Assembly (NCBI GenBank): GCA_016185305.1
Contig: JACPNV010000040.1
Location: 28,664-92,663, forward strand
Direction of reading: 5' to 3'
From: Actinomycetota bacterium
GTDB taxonomy: Bacteria > Actinomycetota > Acidimicrobiia > Acidimicrobiales > Acidimicrobilacustridaceae
Length of the DNA stretch: 64,000 nucleotides
Shown here: in pieces, positions 20,826 to 28,885 of the stretch
How the letters are laid out: the number at the start of each line of letters is the position of its first letter
How positions within the stretch are numbered: the stretch's first letter is position 1
The notes under the pieces: generated by a model
Seen by the model: the letters and a program-made list of their open reading frames with translations, nothing else
Told to the model about the DNA's origin: nothing
Databases searched by the model: none
Made by a program: the position numbers and the translations under genes

Positions 20826-21741
20826 CGACAGGACCCTCCGATGCCAAGAGCAAGAACAACACCGCCATGCGCACGGCCACCCCATTTCGGACTTGATCGA
20901 CCATCACCGCGTTCGGCCATTCGGCCACCTCGCCCGCGATCTCGACCCCGCGGTTCATCGGCCCCGGATGCATGATCAGCGCGTCCGTCGACAGCAGGCT
21001 CGCCCGCCGCCGGGTCAGGCCGTAGAGCGCGGTGTACTCGCGCAGCGACGGCACCAGTGCTTCGGTCATGCGCTCGCGCTGCATGCGGAGCAGGTAGCAG
21101 ACGTCGACCTTCGGCAGGACGGCGTCGAGGTCGTGGCTGACGTTCACCGGCCAACCGTCGAGGTTCGGCGGCAGCAGCGTGGGTGGCGCCACGAGGGTGA
21201 CCTCGGCACCCAGCTTGGTGAACGCCAGCACGTCGGAGCGCGCGACCCGGCTGTGCTTGATGTCGCCCACGATGGCGATGTGGCGGCCCACGAGTGACCC
21301 CAGCCGCTGGCGGATCGTGTAGCTGTCAAGCAGCGCCTGCGTCGGATGCTCGTGCCAGCCGTCGCCGCCGTTGATGACCGACGCGCTGGTCCATTGCGCG
21401 ACTTGCCAGGGAACGCCCGCCGACGAGTGCCGCACGACGATGGCGTGGATGCCCATCGCCTCGATCGTCTCGACCGTGTCGCGCACCGACTCGCCTTTTT
21501 TCACCGACGACGTGCTCACCGAGAACGTCATCGTGTCGGCCGACATCCGCTTCGCCGCCGTCTCGAACGACAGCCGCGTGCGGGTCGAGTCCTCGTAGAA
21601 GAGCGACACCACCGTGCGGCCGCGCAGCGTCGGCACCTTCGGGATCGGGCGCTGGCCCACTTCGACGAACGAGTCGGTCAGTCGGTGCAACTCGTGCAGA
21701 TCGTCGGCATCGAGGTCGGCGATGGACAGCAGGTGCTTCAC
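20818..21741 (-). CDS. pyrB: Aspartate carbamoyltransferase, catalytic chain
   Basis: 307 residues. It joins carbamoyl phosphate and aspartate. The carbamoyl-phosphate motif S-T-R-T-R (residues 52-56) and the H-P-T-Q-A-L-L-D motif are present. No regulatory PyrI chain is encoded nearby, so control is likely at the pyrR leader. It starts 25 bases after pyrR. Confidence 0.95.
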   Translation of the reverse strand: MKHLLSIADLDADDLHELHRLTDSFVEVGQRPIPKVPTLRGRTVVSLFYEDSTRTRLSFETAAKRMSADTMTFSVSTSSVKKGESVRDTVETIEAMGIHAIVVRHSSAGVPWQVAQWTSASVINGGDGWHEHPTQALLDSYTIRQRLGSLVGRHIAIVGDIKHSRVARSDVLAFTKLGAEVTLVAPPTLLPPNLDGWPVNVSHDLDAVLPKVDVCYLLRMQRERMTEALVPSLREYTALYGLTRRRASLLSTDALIMHPGPMNRGVEIAGEVAEWPNAVMVDQVRNGVAVRMAVLFLLLASEGPVGE

Positions 21742-21766
21742 GGCTCTCCCCCGCAGCGGCGAGGCG

Positions 21767-22273
21767 TCACTTCACCATCTCCCCCAGCTCGACCCCGTCC
21801 GCGCCGACGTTCACGACTTCGTCGCGCCGCGTCGGCAGGTTCTTTCCGACGAAGTCGGGGCGGATCGGCACCTCGCGGTGGCCCCGATCGATCATCACCG
21901 CGAGCTGGACCGCTTTGGGCCGGCCGTAGTCGGACAGCGCGTTGAGCGCGGCCCGGATGGTCCGCCCGGTGAACAGCACGTCATCCACGAGCACCACGAC
22001 CATGCTGTCGATCTCGGCGGGAATGTCGGTGACCGCTTCGGGGAGCACGGGCCGGAGACCGATGTCGTCGCGATAGAACGCGACGTCGAGGCTGCCGACC
22101 GGGATCGGGTCTTCCGGCGCTTCGATCTTGTCGAGCGCGTCAGCGAGCTGCTGGGCGAGGGGCACGCCACCGGTCTGCAGCCCGACGAGCATCACACCGT
22201 CCACGCCGTGGTTCCGCTCGATGATCTCGTGCGCCATCCGCCAGATGGCCCGGTTGATGTCGTCCGCTGACAT
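21767..22273 (-). CDS. pyrR: Bifunctional pyr operon attenuator / uracil phosphoribosyltransferase
   Basis: 168 residues. PyrR binds the pyr leader RNA when UMP is high and also has uracil phosphoribosyltransferase activity. The PRPP loop V-L-V-D-D-V-L-F-T-G-R-T-I-R-A-A is intact. ATG 22273 matches the family start; the reading frame stays open back to 22378, through the terminator hairpin, and an in-frame GTG at about 22334 has a Shine-Dalgarno-like AGGAG. It is the first gene of the pyr operon. Confidence 0.94.
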   Translation of the reverse strand: MSADDINRAIWRMAHEIIERNHGVDGVMLVGLQTGGVPLAQQLADALDKIEAPEDPIPVGSLDVAFYRDDIGLRPVLPEAVTDIPAEIDSMVVVLVDDVLFTGRTIRAALNALSDYGRPKAVQLAVMIDRGHREVPIRPDFVGKNLPTRRDEVVNVGADGVELGEMVK

Positions 22274-22287
22274 CACTCGGGTCCGGG

Positions 22288-22315
22288 CAACGAAAACGCC
22301 CCCATACGGGGGCGT
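22288..22315 (-). terminator. Intrinsic terminator (attenuator) in the pyrR leader
   Basis: On the minus strand ACGCCCCC pairs with GGGGGCGT (22296-22315) around a GTAT loop, followed by TTTTCGTT. This is a canonical Rho-independent terminator placed upstream of the pyrR start, so it should act as an attenuator. Its strength is unusual in this GC-rich window, where most terminators lack a T-run. Confidence 0.85.
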
Positions 22316-22355
22316 CAGTCGGCGTTCTCGTTCGGCCACTCGGGCATCTCCTGTC

Positions 22356-22380
22356 CGTTCGGGCCTCACCGGACCCACTT
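22356..22380 (-). promoter_or_regulatory. pyrR leader: Putative PyrR-binding loop
   Basis: The minus strand reads GGTCCGGTGAGGCCCG here. It matches, from memory, the conserved UCC-x-G-x-GAGGCY loop bound by PyrR in bacilli and mycobacteria, and lies about 40 bases upstream of the terminator. A TAGGGT box near 22397-22402 could be the -10. Confidence 0.65.
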
Positions 22381-22414
22381 CACGGTCAGGAGCGCACCCT
22401 AGCAGCTCCCCGCC

Positions 22415-22465
22415 CGTTCTTTCGTCACTGGCCTATGACAGGCGTAGGCGGCTGACGAAAGAACG
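22415..22465. repeat. Long inverted repeat between nusB and pyrR
   Basis: Arms CGTTCTTTCGTCA (22415-22427) and TGACGAAAGAACG (22453-22465) pair perfectly over 13 bases. The 25-base spacer holds a second nested pair, GCCTA/TAGGC. It begins 10 bases after the nusB stop, which suits a terminator without a U-tail, but it also reaches the -35 region of the pyrR promoter. Confidence 0.75.
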
Positions 22466-22475
22466 ACGGGTTCGG

Positions 22476-22934
22476 TCACGCTCCCCGGTCTTCTCGCGGG
22501 TTCCGCAGCTCGGGCGCCAGCGCGGAGAGCATGCCGTTGACGAAGCGGCCGCTGTCGTCGGTGGAGTAGGACTTGGCGAGCTCGACCGCCTCGGAGATCA
22601 CGACCGCGGTCGGCACGTCGGGGCACCAGCCCAGCTCGTAGGTCGCCATGCGCAAGATGGCCCGGTCGGTGGCCGGCATCCGTTCGAGCGTCCAGCCCCG
22701 CGCATGCGCCCTGAGCTTGCCGTCGATGTCGGCCTGATGCACGCCGACGCCACGGGTGATCTCGTCGACGAACGGATCGGGCTTCAACGGCAAAGCGTCG
22801 AGCACCGCCGCGACCGCACACTCCTTCGCCTCGGCCTCATAGAGCAGCGACAGGATGCGCTCTCGCGCCTCGCGCCGGCTGCCGACCCCACCGGTGTACG
22901 AGGACGAGGACGAGGACGACGACGAGGGCGACAT
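22476..22934 (-). CDS. nusB: Transcription antitermination factor NusB
   Basis: 152 residues. NusB binds boxA RNA with S10 during rRNA transcription. The fold is recognised by R-R-E-A-R-E-R-I-L-S-L-L-Y-E-A-E, R-A-I-L-R-M-A-T-Y-E-L and A-V-V-I-S-E-A-V-E-L-A-K. A run of about nine serines precedes the conserved part, encoded by repeated TCG/TCC codons that could slip. The ATG overlaps the efp stop. Confidence 0.93.
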   Translation of the reverse strand: MSPSSSSSSSSSYTGGVGSRREARERILSLLYEAEAKECAVAAVLDALPLKPDPFVDEITRGVGVHQADIDGKLRAHARGWTLERMPATDRAILRMATYELGWCPDVPTAVVISEAVELAKSYSTDDSGRFVNGMLSALAPELRNPREDRGA

Positions 22935-23497
22935 CAGGCCTTGCCGAGATAGTCACCCGAACGCGTGTCGACCTTGACCTTCTCGCCCGGGTTGATGAAC
23001 AGCGGGACCTGCACGACCAAACCGGTCTCGAGCGTCGCCGGCTTGCGGGCACCCGACACCCGATCGCCCTGCACCCCCGGCTCGGTCTCGGACACGGTCA
23101 GCTCGACGGCCGCGGGAAGGTCGACGCCGATGATCTCGTCGTTGTACATGAGCAGCACCGGCTCGCTTCCCTCGATCAAGTAGTTGACCGAGTCACCCAA
23201 CGCCGCCGAATCGACGTGCATCTGGTCGTAGGTGCCGGAGTCCATGAACACGAACGCGGCGCCGTCGCGATACAGGTACTGCATGCCGCGCTTGTCGATC
23301 ACGGCCCGCTCGACCTTCTCGCCGGCCCGGAACGTCCGCTCCACGACCGCGCCGCTGCGCGAGTTCTTGAGGGTCGTGCGCACGAACGCCCCGCCCTTGC
23401 CCGGCTTCACGTGCTGGAACTCGACGACCTGGAACAGCTCCTTGTCGAGCTCGAGCGTCATCCCGTTCTTCAAGTCGTTGGTGGTGATGGTGGCCAT
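22934..23497 (-). CDS. efp: Elongation factor P
   Basis: 187 residues. EF-P rescues ribosomes stalled at consecutive prolines. The three beta-barrel domains are complete, and the tip loop P-G-K-G-G carries Lys34, the residue that is modified in some bacteria. No modification genes are in the window. It sits between pepQ and nusB in the standard actinobacterial order. Confidence 0.96.
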   Translation of the reverse strand: MATITTNDLKNGMTLELDKELFQVVEFQHVKPGKGGAFVRTTLKNSRSGAVVERTFRAGEKVERAVIDKRGMQYLYRDGAAFVFMDSGTYDQMHVDSAALGDSVNYLIEGSEPVLLMYNDEIIGVDLPAAVELTVSETEPGVQGDRVSGARKPATLETGLVVQVPLFINPGEKVKVDTRSGDYLGKA

Positions 23498-23521
23498 GGC
23501 TTCCTGGTTGCGATGCGCGGC

Positions 23522-24646
23522 TCAGGCCGCGGTGGTCTTGGGGGCGAGTGTCAGCGGGCGGCAACCGTCGTCGGTCACGACGAGCGTGTCCTCGATGCGT
23601 ACGCCGCCGTGGTCGGGGAGGTAGACCCCGGGCTCGACGGTGACGACGTAGCCGGCGGCGAGCGTAGCATCGCCCTTCGGCCCGACCCGGGGCCGCTCGT
23701 GGATGTCGAGACCGACGCCATGGCCGGTCGAGTGGAGGAAGGCATCGGCCCAGCCGTAGCCGTCGATGACATCGCGGCACACCTTGTCGAGCTCGGCCGC
23801 GCCCAGGCCGGGCTTCACCGCGTCGACGCCGGCCTGCTGGGCTTCGCGCACGACGTGGAGCATGCGCTGCTGCTGGGCCGACGGCTCGCCCACCATGATC
23901 GTGCGCGACATGTCAGAGCAGTAGCCGTCGACCAGCGCCCCGAAGTCGAGCACGACGAGGTCGCCAGCCTCGATGACCCGATCGGTCGGGCGGGCATGCG
24001 GGAGGGCGCCATGCGGACCGGACGCGACGATCGTCTCGAACGACGGCGCCGTCGCCCCGAGCCGGCGCATCTCGGTGTCGAGCTCGAGACCGAACTCCTC
24101 CTCGGTCGGGCGCTCGAGCAGCCTCGTCCGGATGTTGGCGAGCGCCTGGTCAGCGAGGCCAGCCGCGGCAGCGATGCGTGCGATCTCGCCGGCGTCCTTC
24201 ACCTCTCGCAAGTCCTCGATCACACCCCTCGTCGGTACCAGTTCGGCCGCTTCGAACCACTCCGTCGCGTAGCTCTGCTGCTGCGCCCAACTCACGTGCT
24301 CGGCTTCGAGACCGAGTGTCGCGATGCCGAACCCGGTCACCCCGTCGTGCACGACCTCTTTCTGCTGCTGGTTGGAGATCTCGATCCGCGCGTCGACGCC
24401 TGCTGCTGCGAGCTGTTCGGCTGACTGATCGCGGTAACGGCCATCGGTGACGAGCAGGAGCCCGTCGGCATGCACGACCAGCAGCGCTGCGGAGCCGGTG
24501 AACCCGGTGAGGTAGCGGATGTTGGTGAGGCTGGTGACGAGGAGCCCATCGACCGGCTGCTCATCGGGACCCGCGGTCGGGAGCAACTCGACCAGGCGCG
24601 GCACGCGGCCGGCCACATCCATCGGCGCGAGCTCGACGTCACTCAC
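23522..24646 (-). CDS. pepQ: Xaa-Pro aminopeptidase (M24B family)
   Basis: 374 residues. It cleaves peptides N-terminal to proline with a dinuclear metal site. The creatinase-like N-domain is followed by a pita-bread domain with ligands in V-L-D-F-G-A, D-M-S-R-T, S-T-G-H-G-V-G-L, V-E-P-G and R-I-E-D-T. GTG 24646 has GAGGAG 7 bases upstream and overlaps aroQ by 8 bases. Symbol follows common usage next to efp. Confidence 0.9.
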   Translation of the reverse strand: MSDVELAPMDVAGRVPRLVELLPTAGPDEQPVDGLLVTSLTNIRYLTGFTGSAALLVVHADGLLLVTDGRYRDQSAEQLAAAGVDARIEISNQQQKEVVHDGVTGFGIATLGLEAEHVSWAQQQSYATEWFEAAELVPTRGVIEDLREVKDAGEIARIAAAAGLADQALANIRTRLLERPTEEEFGLELDTEMRRLGATAPSFETIVASGPHGALPHARPTDRVIEAGDLVVLDFGALVDGYCSDMSRTIMVGEPSAQQQRMLHVVREAQQAGVDAVKPGLGAAELDKVCRDVIDGYGWADAFLHSTGHGVGLDIHERPRVGPKGDATLAAGYVVTVEPGVYLPDHGGVRIEDTLVVTDDGCRPLTLAPKTTAA

Positions 24647-25109
24647 CCGCGCCCTCCTCGAGCAGACGGATGACGCCATCGACGGCGATCTCGTACCCGA
24701 GGCCTTTGAACCCGCAAACCGACCCAGTCGCCACGGGAGCGACCACCGTCTCGTGGCGCCATGCTTCTCGCGTGTACGGGTTCGAGATGTGGAGCTCGAT
24801 GACAGGGCCGTCGTACGCGGCGAGTGCATCGTGGATGCCCCACGCGTAGTGCGTGAACGCCGCGGCGTTGATCACGATCGCCGCGCAACGGCCGCGAGCG
24901 CCGTGGATGGCTTCGATCAGATCGCCCTCGTGGTTGGACTGCACGTGTTCGAGCCCGTAGCCGCGCTTCTCGGCGGCCACGCGCGCCCGCTCGACATGGT
25001 CGGCAAGCGTGTCGGTGCCGTAGACCTCGGGCTCGCGGGTGCCCAGCAGGTCGAGGTTCGGGCCCGACAGGAGAAGAACGAGCTTTTCTGTCCCTTCGTT
25101 CCTGGTCAT
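24639..25109 (-). CDS. aroQ: 3-dehydroquinate dehydratase, type II
   Basis: 156 residues. Third step of the shikimate pathway. Signature segments G-P-N-L-D-L-L-G, S-N-H-E-G-D-L-I, N-A-A-A-F-T-H-Y and H-I-S-N-P-Y-T-R-E are all present, including the catalytic histidine in H-I-S-N. Overlaps aroB by 4 bases. Confidence 0.96.
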   Translation of the reverse strand: MTRNEGTEKLVLLLSGPNLDLLGTREPEVYGTDTLADHVERARVAAEKRGYGLEHVQSNHEGDLIEAIHGARGRCAAIVINAAAFTHYAWGIHDALAAYDGPVIELHISNPYTREAWRHETVVAPVATGSVCGFKGLGYEIAVDGVIRLLEEGAGE

Positions 25110-26113
25110 CGGGTGATCCTACGGAACGCCTCGTCGATCGCGGCCCGTTCGACGCCCGTCACCGGCTCGACACCATCCGGACCGTCGAGCACGAACGTGA
25201 CGCCGTCGATGGCCTTCTTGTCGCGACCGAACAGCTCGATCAGCTCGCCGGTGTCGACCCCATCGGGGAGGATGCACGGCAGGTCGTACTTCGCCACCAC
25301 CCGCCGATGCTCGGCCACGCGCCCGTCGTCTATCCGTCCGAGCACGTTCGCCAGCTCTGCCGCGTAGACGAGACCGATGGCCACCGCCTCGCCGTGGCGC
25401 AGGTCGTAGTGCCCGGCGATCTCGAGCGCGTGACCCAGCGTGTGCCCGTAGTTGAGGATGGCGCGGCGACCCCCTTCGCGCTCGTCCGAGGCGACCACGT
25501 CGGCCTTGATGCGCACGCACGCAGCGACGCGCTCGTCGAGCGGGAGCTCGTCGAGGTTGCCGCCCCCGAGGAAGTGGTACTTCGCGAGCTCGCCCAGACC
25601 CGAACGGAACTCGCGCGGTGGCATCGACGCGAGGACCTCGGTGTCACACAGGACTGCGGATGGTTGCCAGAAGGCGCCGACGAGGTTCTTGCCCTCGGGC
25701 AGGTTCACGCCGGTCTTGCCGCCGATGGCCGCGTCGATCTGGCCGAGCAACGTGGTCGCGACATAGACGACCGGAATCCCGCGGTGATACACCGCCGCGG
25801 CGAACCCACCGACGTCGGTCACCAGTCCCCCGCCGACCGCGACCACCGCGTCGTTGCGATGCATCCCCCACTGCGCGAACTCGCGACACAACGCTTCAAC
25901 CGACGCGAGGCTCTTGTGCTCCTCACCGTCGGCAAGGAAGAACGTGCGGTGCTCACGGCCCGGATCGACCTCGACGCCGATGCCTCGCTGCGTCACGACG
26001 GCGACCCGCGTGGCGGCCGGCGGGATGACCGACGCCAGCTCGTGCCGGGCACCCGTGCCCACGAGCACCGGGTAGGCGCGCCCGCCGTCGAGTCGCACCT
26101 CGATGGTGATCAC
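25106..26113 (-). CDS. aroB: 3-dehydroquinate synthase
   Basis: 335 residues. Second shikimate step, NAD- and metal-dependent. G-G-G-L-V-T-D-V-G-G-F, the I-G-G-K-T-G-V-N loop and the metal ligands in Y-G-H-T-L-G-H-A-L-E are intact. GTG 26113 overlaps the aroK stop as GTGA; an upstream extension to 26335 lies inside aroK and is rejected. Confidence 0.95.
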   Translation of the reverse strand: MITIEVRLDGGRAYPVLVGTGARHELASVIPPAATRVAVVTQRGIGVEVDPGREHRTFFLADGEEHKSLASVEALCREFAQWGMHRNDAVVAVGGGLVTDVGGFAAAVYHRGIPVVYVATTLLGQIDAAIGGKTGVNLPEGKNLVGAFWQPSAVLCDTEVLASMPPREFRSGLGELAKYHFLGGGNLDELPLDERVAACVRIKADVVASDEREGGRRAILNYGHTLGHALEIAGHYDLRHGEAVAIGLVYAAELANVLGRIDDGRVAEHRRVVAKYDLPCILPDGVDTGELIELFGRDKKAIDGVTFVLDGPDGVEPVTGVERAAIDEAFRRITR

Positions 26114-26640
26114 GGCTCGGCCCGGAGGAACGAGCAGAGCTTGTCGGCCACCTCGTCGACGGTGAGATGGTCGACGTTGACGACATCGTGCGCGACCCGG
26201 TGGTAGGCGGCCTCCCGCGACGAGACCAGCTCTTCGATGCGTCGCGCGGTCGCCGCCGGGCTGCCGTCGAGCAGTGGTCGCCCGGACACGGCACCGACGC
26301 GGCGCTGGATCTCGTCCGCCTGGGCGCGCAGCCACACGACCGTGCCGCGCGCCCGCATGGCGTCGCGGTTCGCGGAGTCGAGCACGGCTCCACCGCCCGC
26401 GGCGATGACCGATCGCTCCGGTGTGGCGAGCACGTCGGCGAGCACCGATCGCTCGATCATGCGGAACGCCGGCTCGCCGTCGTCGCGGAAGATGTCGGGG
26501 ATCGTGCGGCCCTGCCGCGCCTCTATCTCGGCATCCACGTCGACGAACGACCAGTCCATCCGCGCCGCGACTTCATGGCCCACGGTCGTCTTCCCCGTGC
26601 CCATCATCCCGACGAGGACCAGGTGCCGCACCGTGGTCAC
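26110..26640 (-). CDS. aroK: Shikimate kinase
   Basis: 176 residues. It phosphorylates shikimate. The P-loop G-M-M-G-T-G-K-T-T (11-19), the shikimate-binding D-V-D-A-E-I-E and the G-G-G-A-V motif are clear. The GTG start overlaps the aroC stop. Confidence 0.95.
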   Translation of the reverse strand: MTTVRHLVLVGMMGTGKTTVGHEVAARMDWSFVDVDAEIEARQGRTIPDIFRDDGEPAFRMIERSVLADVLATPERSVIAAGGGAVLDSANRDAMRARGTVVWLRAQADEIQRRVGAVSGRPLLDGSPAATARRIEELVSSREAAYHRVAHDVVNVDHLTVDEVADKLCSFLRAEP

Positions 26641-27827
26641 GGCACGCCGCCCGCGGTGTGGGCGCGGACCTGCTCGGCGTAGGTCTCGTGGTTCCGTACC
26701 AGCTCTCCGAGGGAATCGCCGCCGAACTTCCGCGTGACCTCGTCGGCGAGCACCAGCGCCATCATCGTCTCGGCGACGACCCCCATCGCCGGCACGGCCG
26801 TCACATCGGTGCGCTCCTTGAACGAGACCGTCTCTTCCTTCGTGACCGTGTCGACCGTCTTCAACGTCGGCCGGTTCAGCGTGGCCAGGGGCTTCATCGC
26901 CAGCCGCGCCACGAGGAGCTCGCCGGTCGACATGCCCCCCTCGATCCCACCGGCCAACGTCGACTCGCGGCGGTAGTCGCCGGCTTTCTCATCCCACACG
27001 ATCGCGTCGTGCGCCTCGCTGCCCCTTCGCGTGGCGACCTCGAACCCGTCGCCGATCTCGACGCCCTTGACCGCTTGGATGCTCATCAACGCCTGGGCGA
27101 GGAGCGCATCGAGCTTGCGGTCCCAGTGCACATGGGACCCGAGCCCGACCGGCACGCCGTAGGCAAGTACCTCGACGACACCGCCGAGCGAATCGCCGGC
27201 CTTCTGCGTCTGCTTGATCTCGCTGATCATCGCCACCTCGGCGTCGGCGCCGAAGCACCGCACGGGTGAGTTGTCGACCGCTTCGAGATCGCTCGGCTTG
27301 GGACGAACCCTGACCGATGCCCGGGCCGAACCCATCTGGATGACGTGGGAGATGATCTCGACGCCGATGTGCCCCAGCAGCTGCTTGCAGACGGCACCGG
27401 CAGCCACTCGCGCCGCGGTCTCGCGGGCGGACGCGCGCTCCAGAACATCGCGTGCATCGACGAAGTCGTACTTCTGCATCCCGGCGAGATCCGCGTGTCC
27501 GGGCCGCGGCTGGGTCAGCGGCGCGCTGGTCACGCCGGGCTCGGGCGACATCTCGTCGCCCCACTTCTCAGGGTTCTTCACCCATTCGGTGTTGCCGATC
27601 TCGACCGCCACCGGCGAGCCGAGCGTGCGGCCGTGCCGGATGCCACCGAGAAGCGTGAGCTCGTCTGACTCGAACTTCATGCGCGGGCCCCGGCCGTAGC
27701 CCAGCCGCCGGCGGGCCAGCTCCGATTGGATGTCGCCGGCGAGGACGGGCAAGCCGGCGGGCAAACCCTCGATCACGACGACGAGGGCGCGTCCATGGCT
27801 CTCGCCCGCAGTGAGGAAACGCAGCAC
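26637..27827 (-). CDS. aroC: Chorismate synthase
   Basis: 396 residues. Last shikimate step, reduced-FMN dependent. The N-terminal T-A-G-E-S-H-G-R, the G-R-G-P-R-M-K-F segment and R-P-G-H-A-D family motifs are present. It heads the aroC-aroK-aroB-aroQ-pepQ-efp-nusB run. GTG 27827 follows a -10 box by 6 bases. Confidence 0.96.
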   Translation of the reverse strand: MLRFLTAGESHGRALVVVIEGLPAGLPVLAGDIQSELARRRLGYGRGPRMKFESDELTLLGGIRHGRTLGSPVAVEIGNTEWVKNPEKWGDEMSPEPGVTSAPLTQPRPGHADLAGMQKYDFVDARDVLERASARETAARVAAGAVCKQLLGHIGVEIISHVIQMGSARASVRVRPKPSDLEAVDNSPVRCFGADAEVAMISEIKQTQKAGDSLGGVVEVLAYGVPVGLGSHVHWDRKLDALLAQALMSIQAVKGVEIGDGFEVATRRGSEAHDAIVWDEKAGDYRRESTLAGGIEGGMSTGELLVARLAMKPLATLNRPTLKTVDTVTKEETVSFKERTDVTAVPAMGVVAETMMALVLADEVTRKFGGDSLGELVRNHETYAEQVRAHTAGGVP

Positions 27828-27833
27828 CGCACC

Positions 27834-27839
27834 AATCTA
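27834..27839 (-). promoter_or_regulatory. Leaderless -10 box of aroC
   Basis: TAGATT on the minus strand, six bases before the GTG of aroC. Confidence 0.55.
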
Positions 27840-27917
27840 CTGGCCACCCACGGTCCTCTTGCCACCAAGCGGCAGCCCGAAGTCGCCGGGTTCGTTGGCG
27901 ATCAGGACCCCGGGCGG

Positions 27918-28094
27918 CTACGCCGCGTGCACGTCGACGTCGTGGCCGTCGGTGAGACGGCGGGCGCGGCGCCGGGCAACCGCGAGTGCCCACCGGTGGG
28001 TCGGTCGCCAGCCGTGCGCGCTGGCGTCGCACGTCTCGACGGTGTAGCGGAACAGCACACCGGCCCGCTCGATGAAGATCCGAACCCTTGCCAT
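27918..28094 (-). CDS. Small basic hypothetical protein
   Basis: 58 residues beginning M-A-R-V-R-I-F-I-E-R. The third codon positions are strongly GC, as in neighbouring real genes. It is rich in Arg and His and has no membrane segment. I recognise no family. It lies alone between the prepilin peptidase gene and aroC, and could be a small regulator or a spurious frame. Confidence 0.45.
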   Translation of the reverse strand: MARVRIFIERAGVLFRYTVETCDASAHGWRPTHRWALAVARRRARRLTDGHDVDVHAA

Positions 28095-28183
28095 CGCGGC
28101 CCCCAAGGGATGAGTTGGCGCCTATGGTGCCATGCCGCCGCGGCAGGAGCGGCGATGGGTCGTCCCCGAGCCGCGCTGGGATC

Positions 28184-28885
28184 TCAGTACCCGAGTATCT
28201 GGCTGCTGGAGACGATGACGACGAGGGTGCCAAGGACGAGGAAGGGACCCTGGGGGAACGCGGCCTTCAGCTTCACGCCTTTGAGGAGGATGATCGACAC
28301 CAGCGCGCCTGACAGGAACCCGATGAAGACGGCCCAGAACACGAGCACCCAGACGAGGCGAACCTCGACGACGAGCCAGCCCAAGAGCAGGCCGAGCACC
28401 GACGCCAGCTTGACGTCACCGAACCCCAAGCCGCGGTCGCCGAACGCGAGGACCGCGATGAACCAGAACAGGAAGTAGACGGCGAAGTTGATGACGACGC
28501 CGGCCAGCGGGTACCAGACCGACCCGAGCGTGCCCTGGATCGCGTTCGACGCCGTCACCCCCGCGATGCCGACGAGGAGCGAGGCGGCGATGAGCCGGTT
28601 CGGAAGGTAGTAGCGCCCGAAGTCGACGAGCAGCAGCACCATCAAGAACGCGAACTCGATCAGGTAGACCAGCAACACGTCGATCGGCTCGCGGGCGAAC
28701 CGCCATCCCAGCGCACCGAACATCACCACGTTGAACGCGATGGCCGTCGGCGCGGGCAGCCGTACCTCCGTGTCGCCCTTCTCGAGCGACCGGGCATCGA
28801 TGAAGATCTGGGCCCACCGCCACGCCAACCAGCCCACCGGGAACCCAGCCAGCGCGCAGATGAGGGCCGTGGCAGGTTGGCTCAT
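28184..28885 (-). CDS. A24-family prepilin peptidase-like membrane protein (second copy)
   Basis: 233 residues, with about six membrane segments. The second catalytic aspartate motif G-F-G-D-V-K is present, and V-D-F-G-R-Y-Y-L-P-N-R-L supplies the first aspartate. These enzymes cut type IV pilin or Flp leader peptides at the inner membrane. It overlaps the preceding paralogue (TGATG). The two proteins are diverged, so they may process different substrates. Confidence 0.8.
   Translation of the reverse strand: MSQPATALICALAGFPVGWLAWRWAQIFIDARSLEKGDTEVRLPAPTAIAFNVVMFGALGWRFAREPIDVLLVYLIEFAFLMVLLLVDFGRYYLPNRLIAASLLVGIAGVTASNAIQGTLGSVWYPLAGVVINFAVYFLFWFIAVLAFGDRGLGFGDVKLASVLGLLLGWLVVEVRLVWVLVFWAVFIGFLSGALVSIILLKGVKLKAAFPQGPFLVLGTLVVIVSSSQILGY

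Noticed and set aside
22273..22378. PyrR starting 35 residues upstream
   Set aside because: The extra residues would be encoded by the terminator hairpin and the PyrR loop; family members start at the chosen ATG. The in-frame GTG is kept only as a possible leader start.
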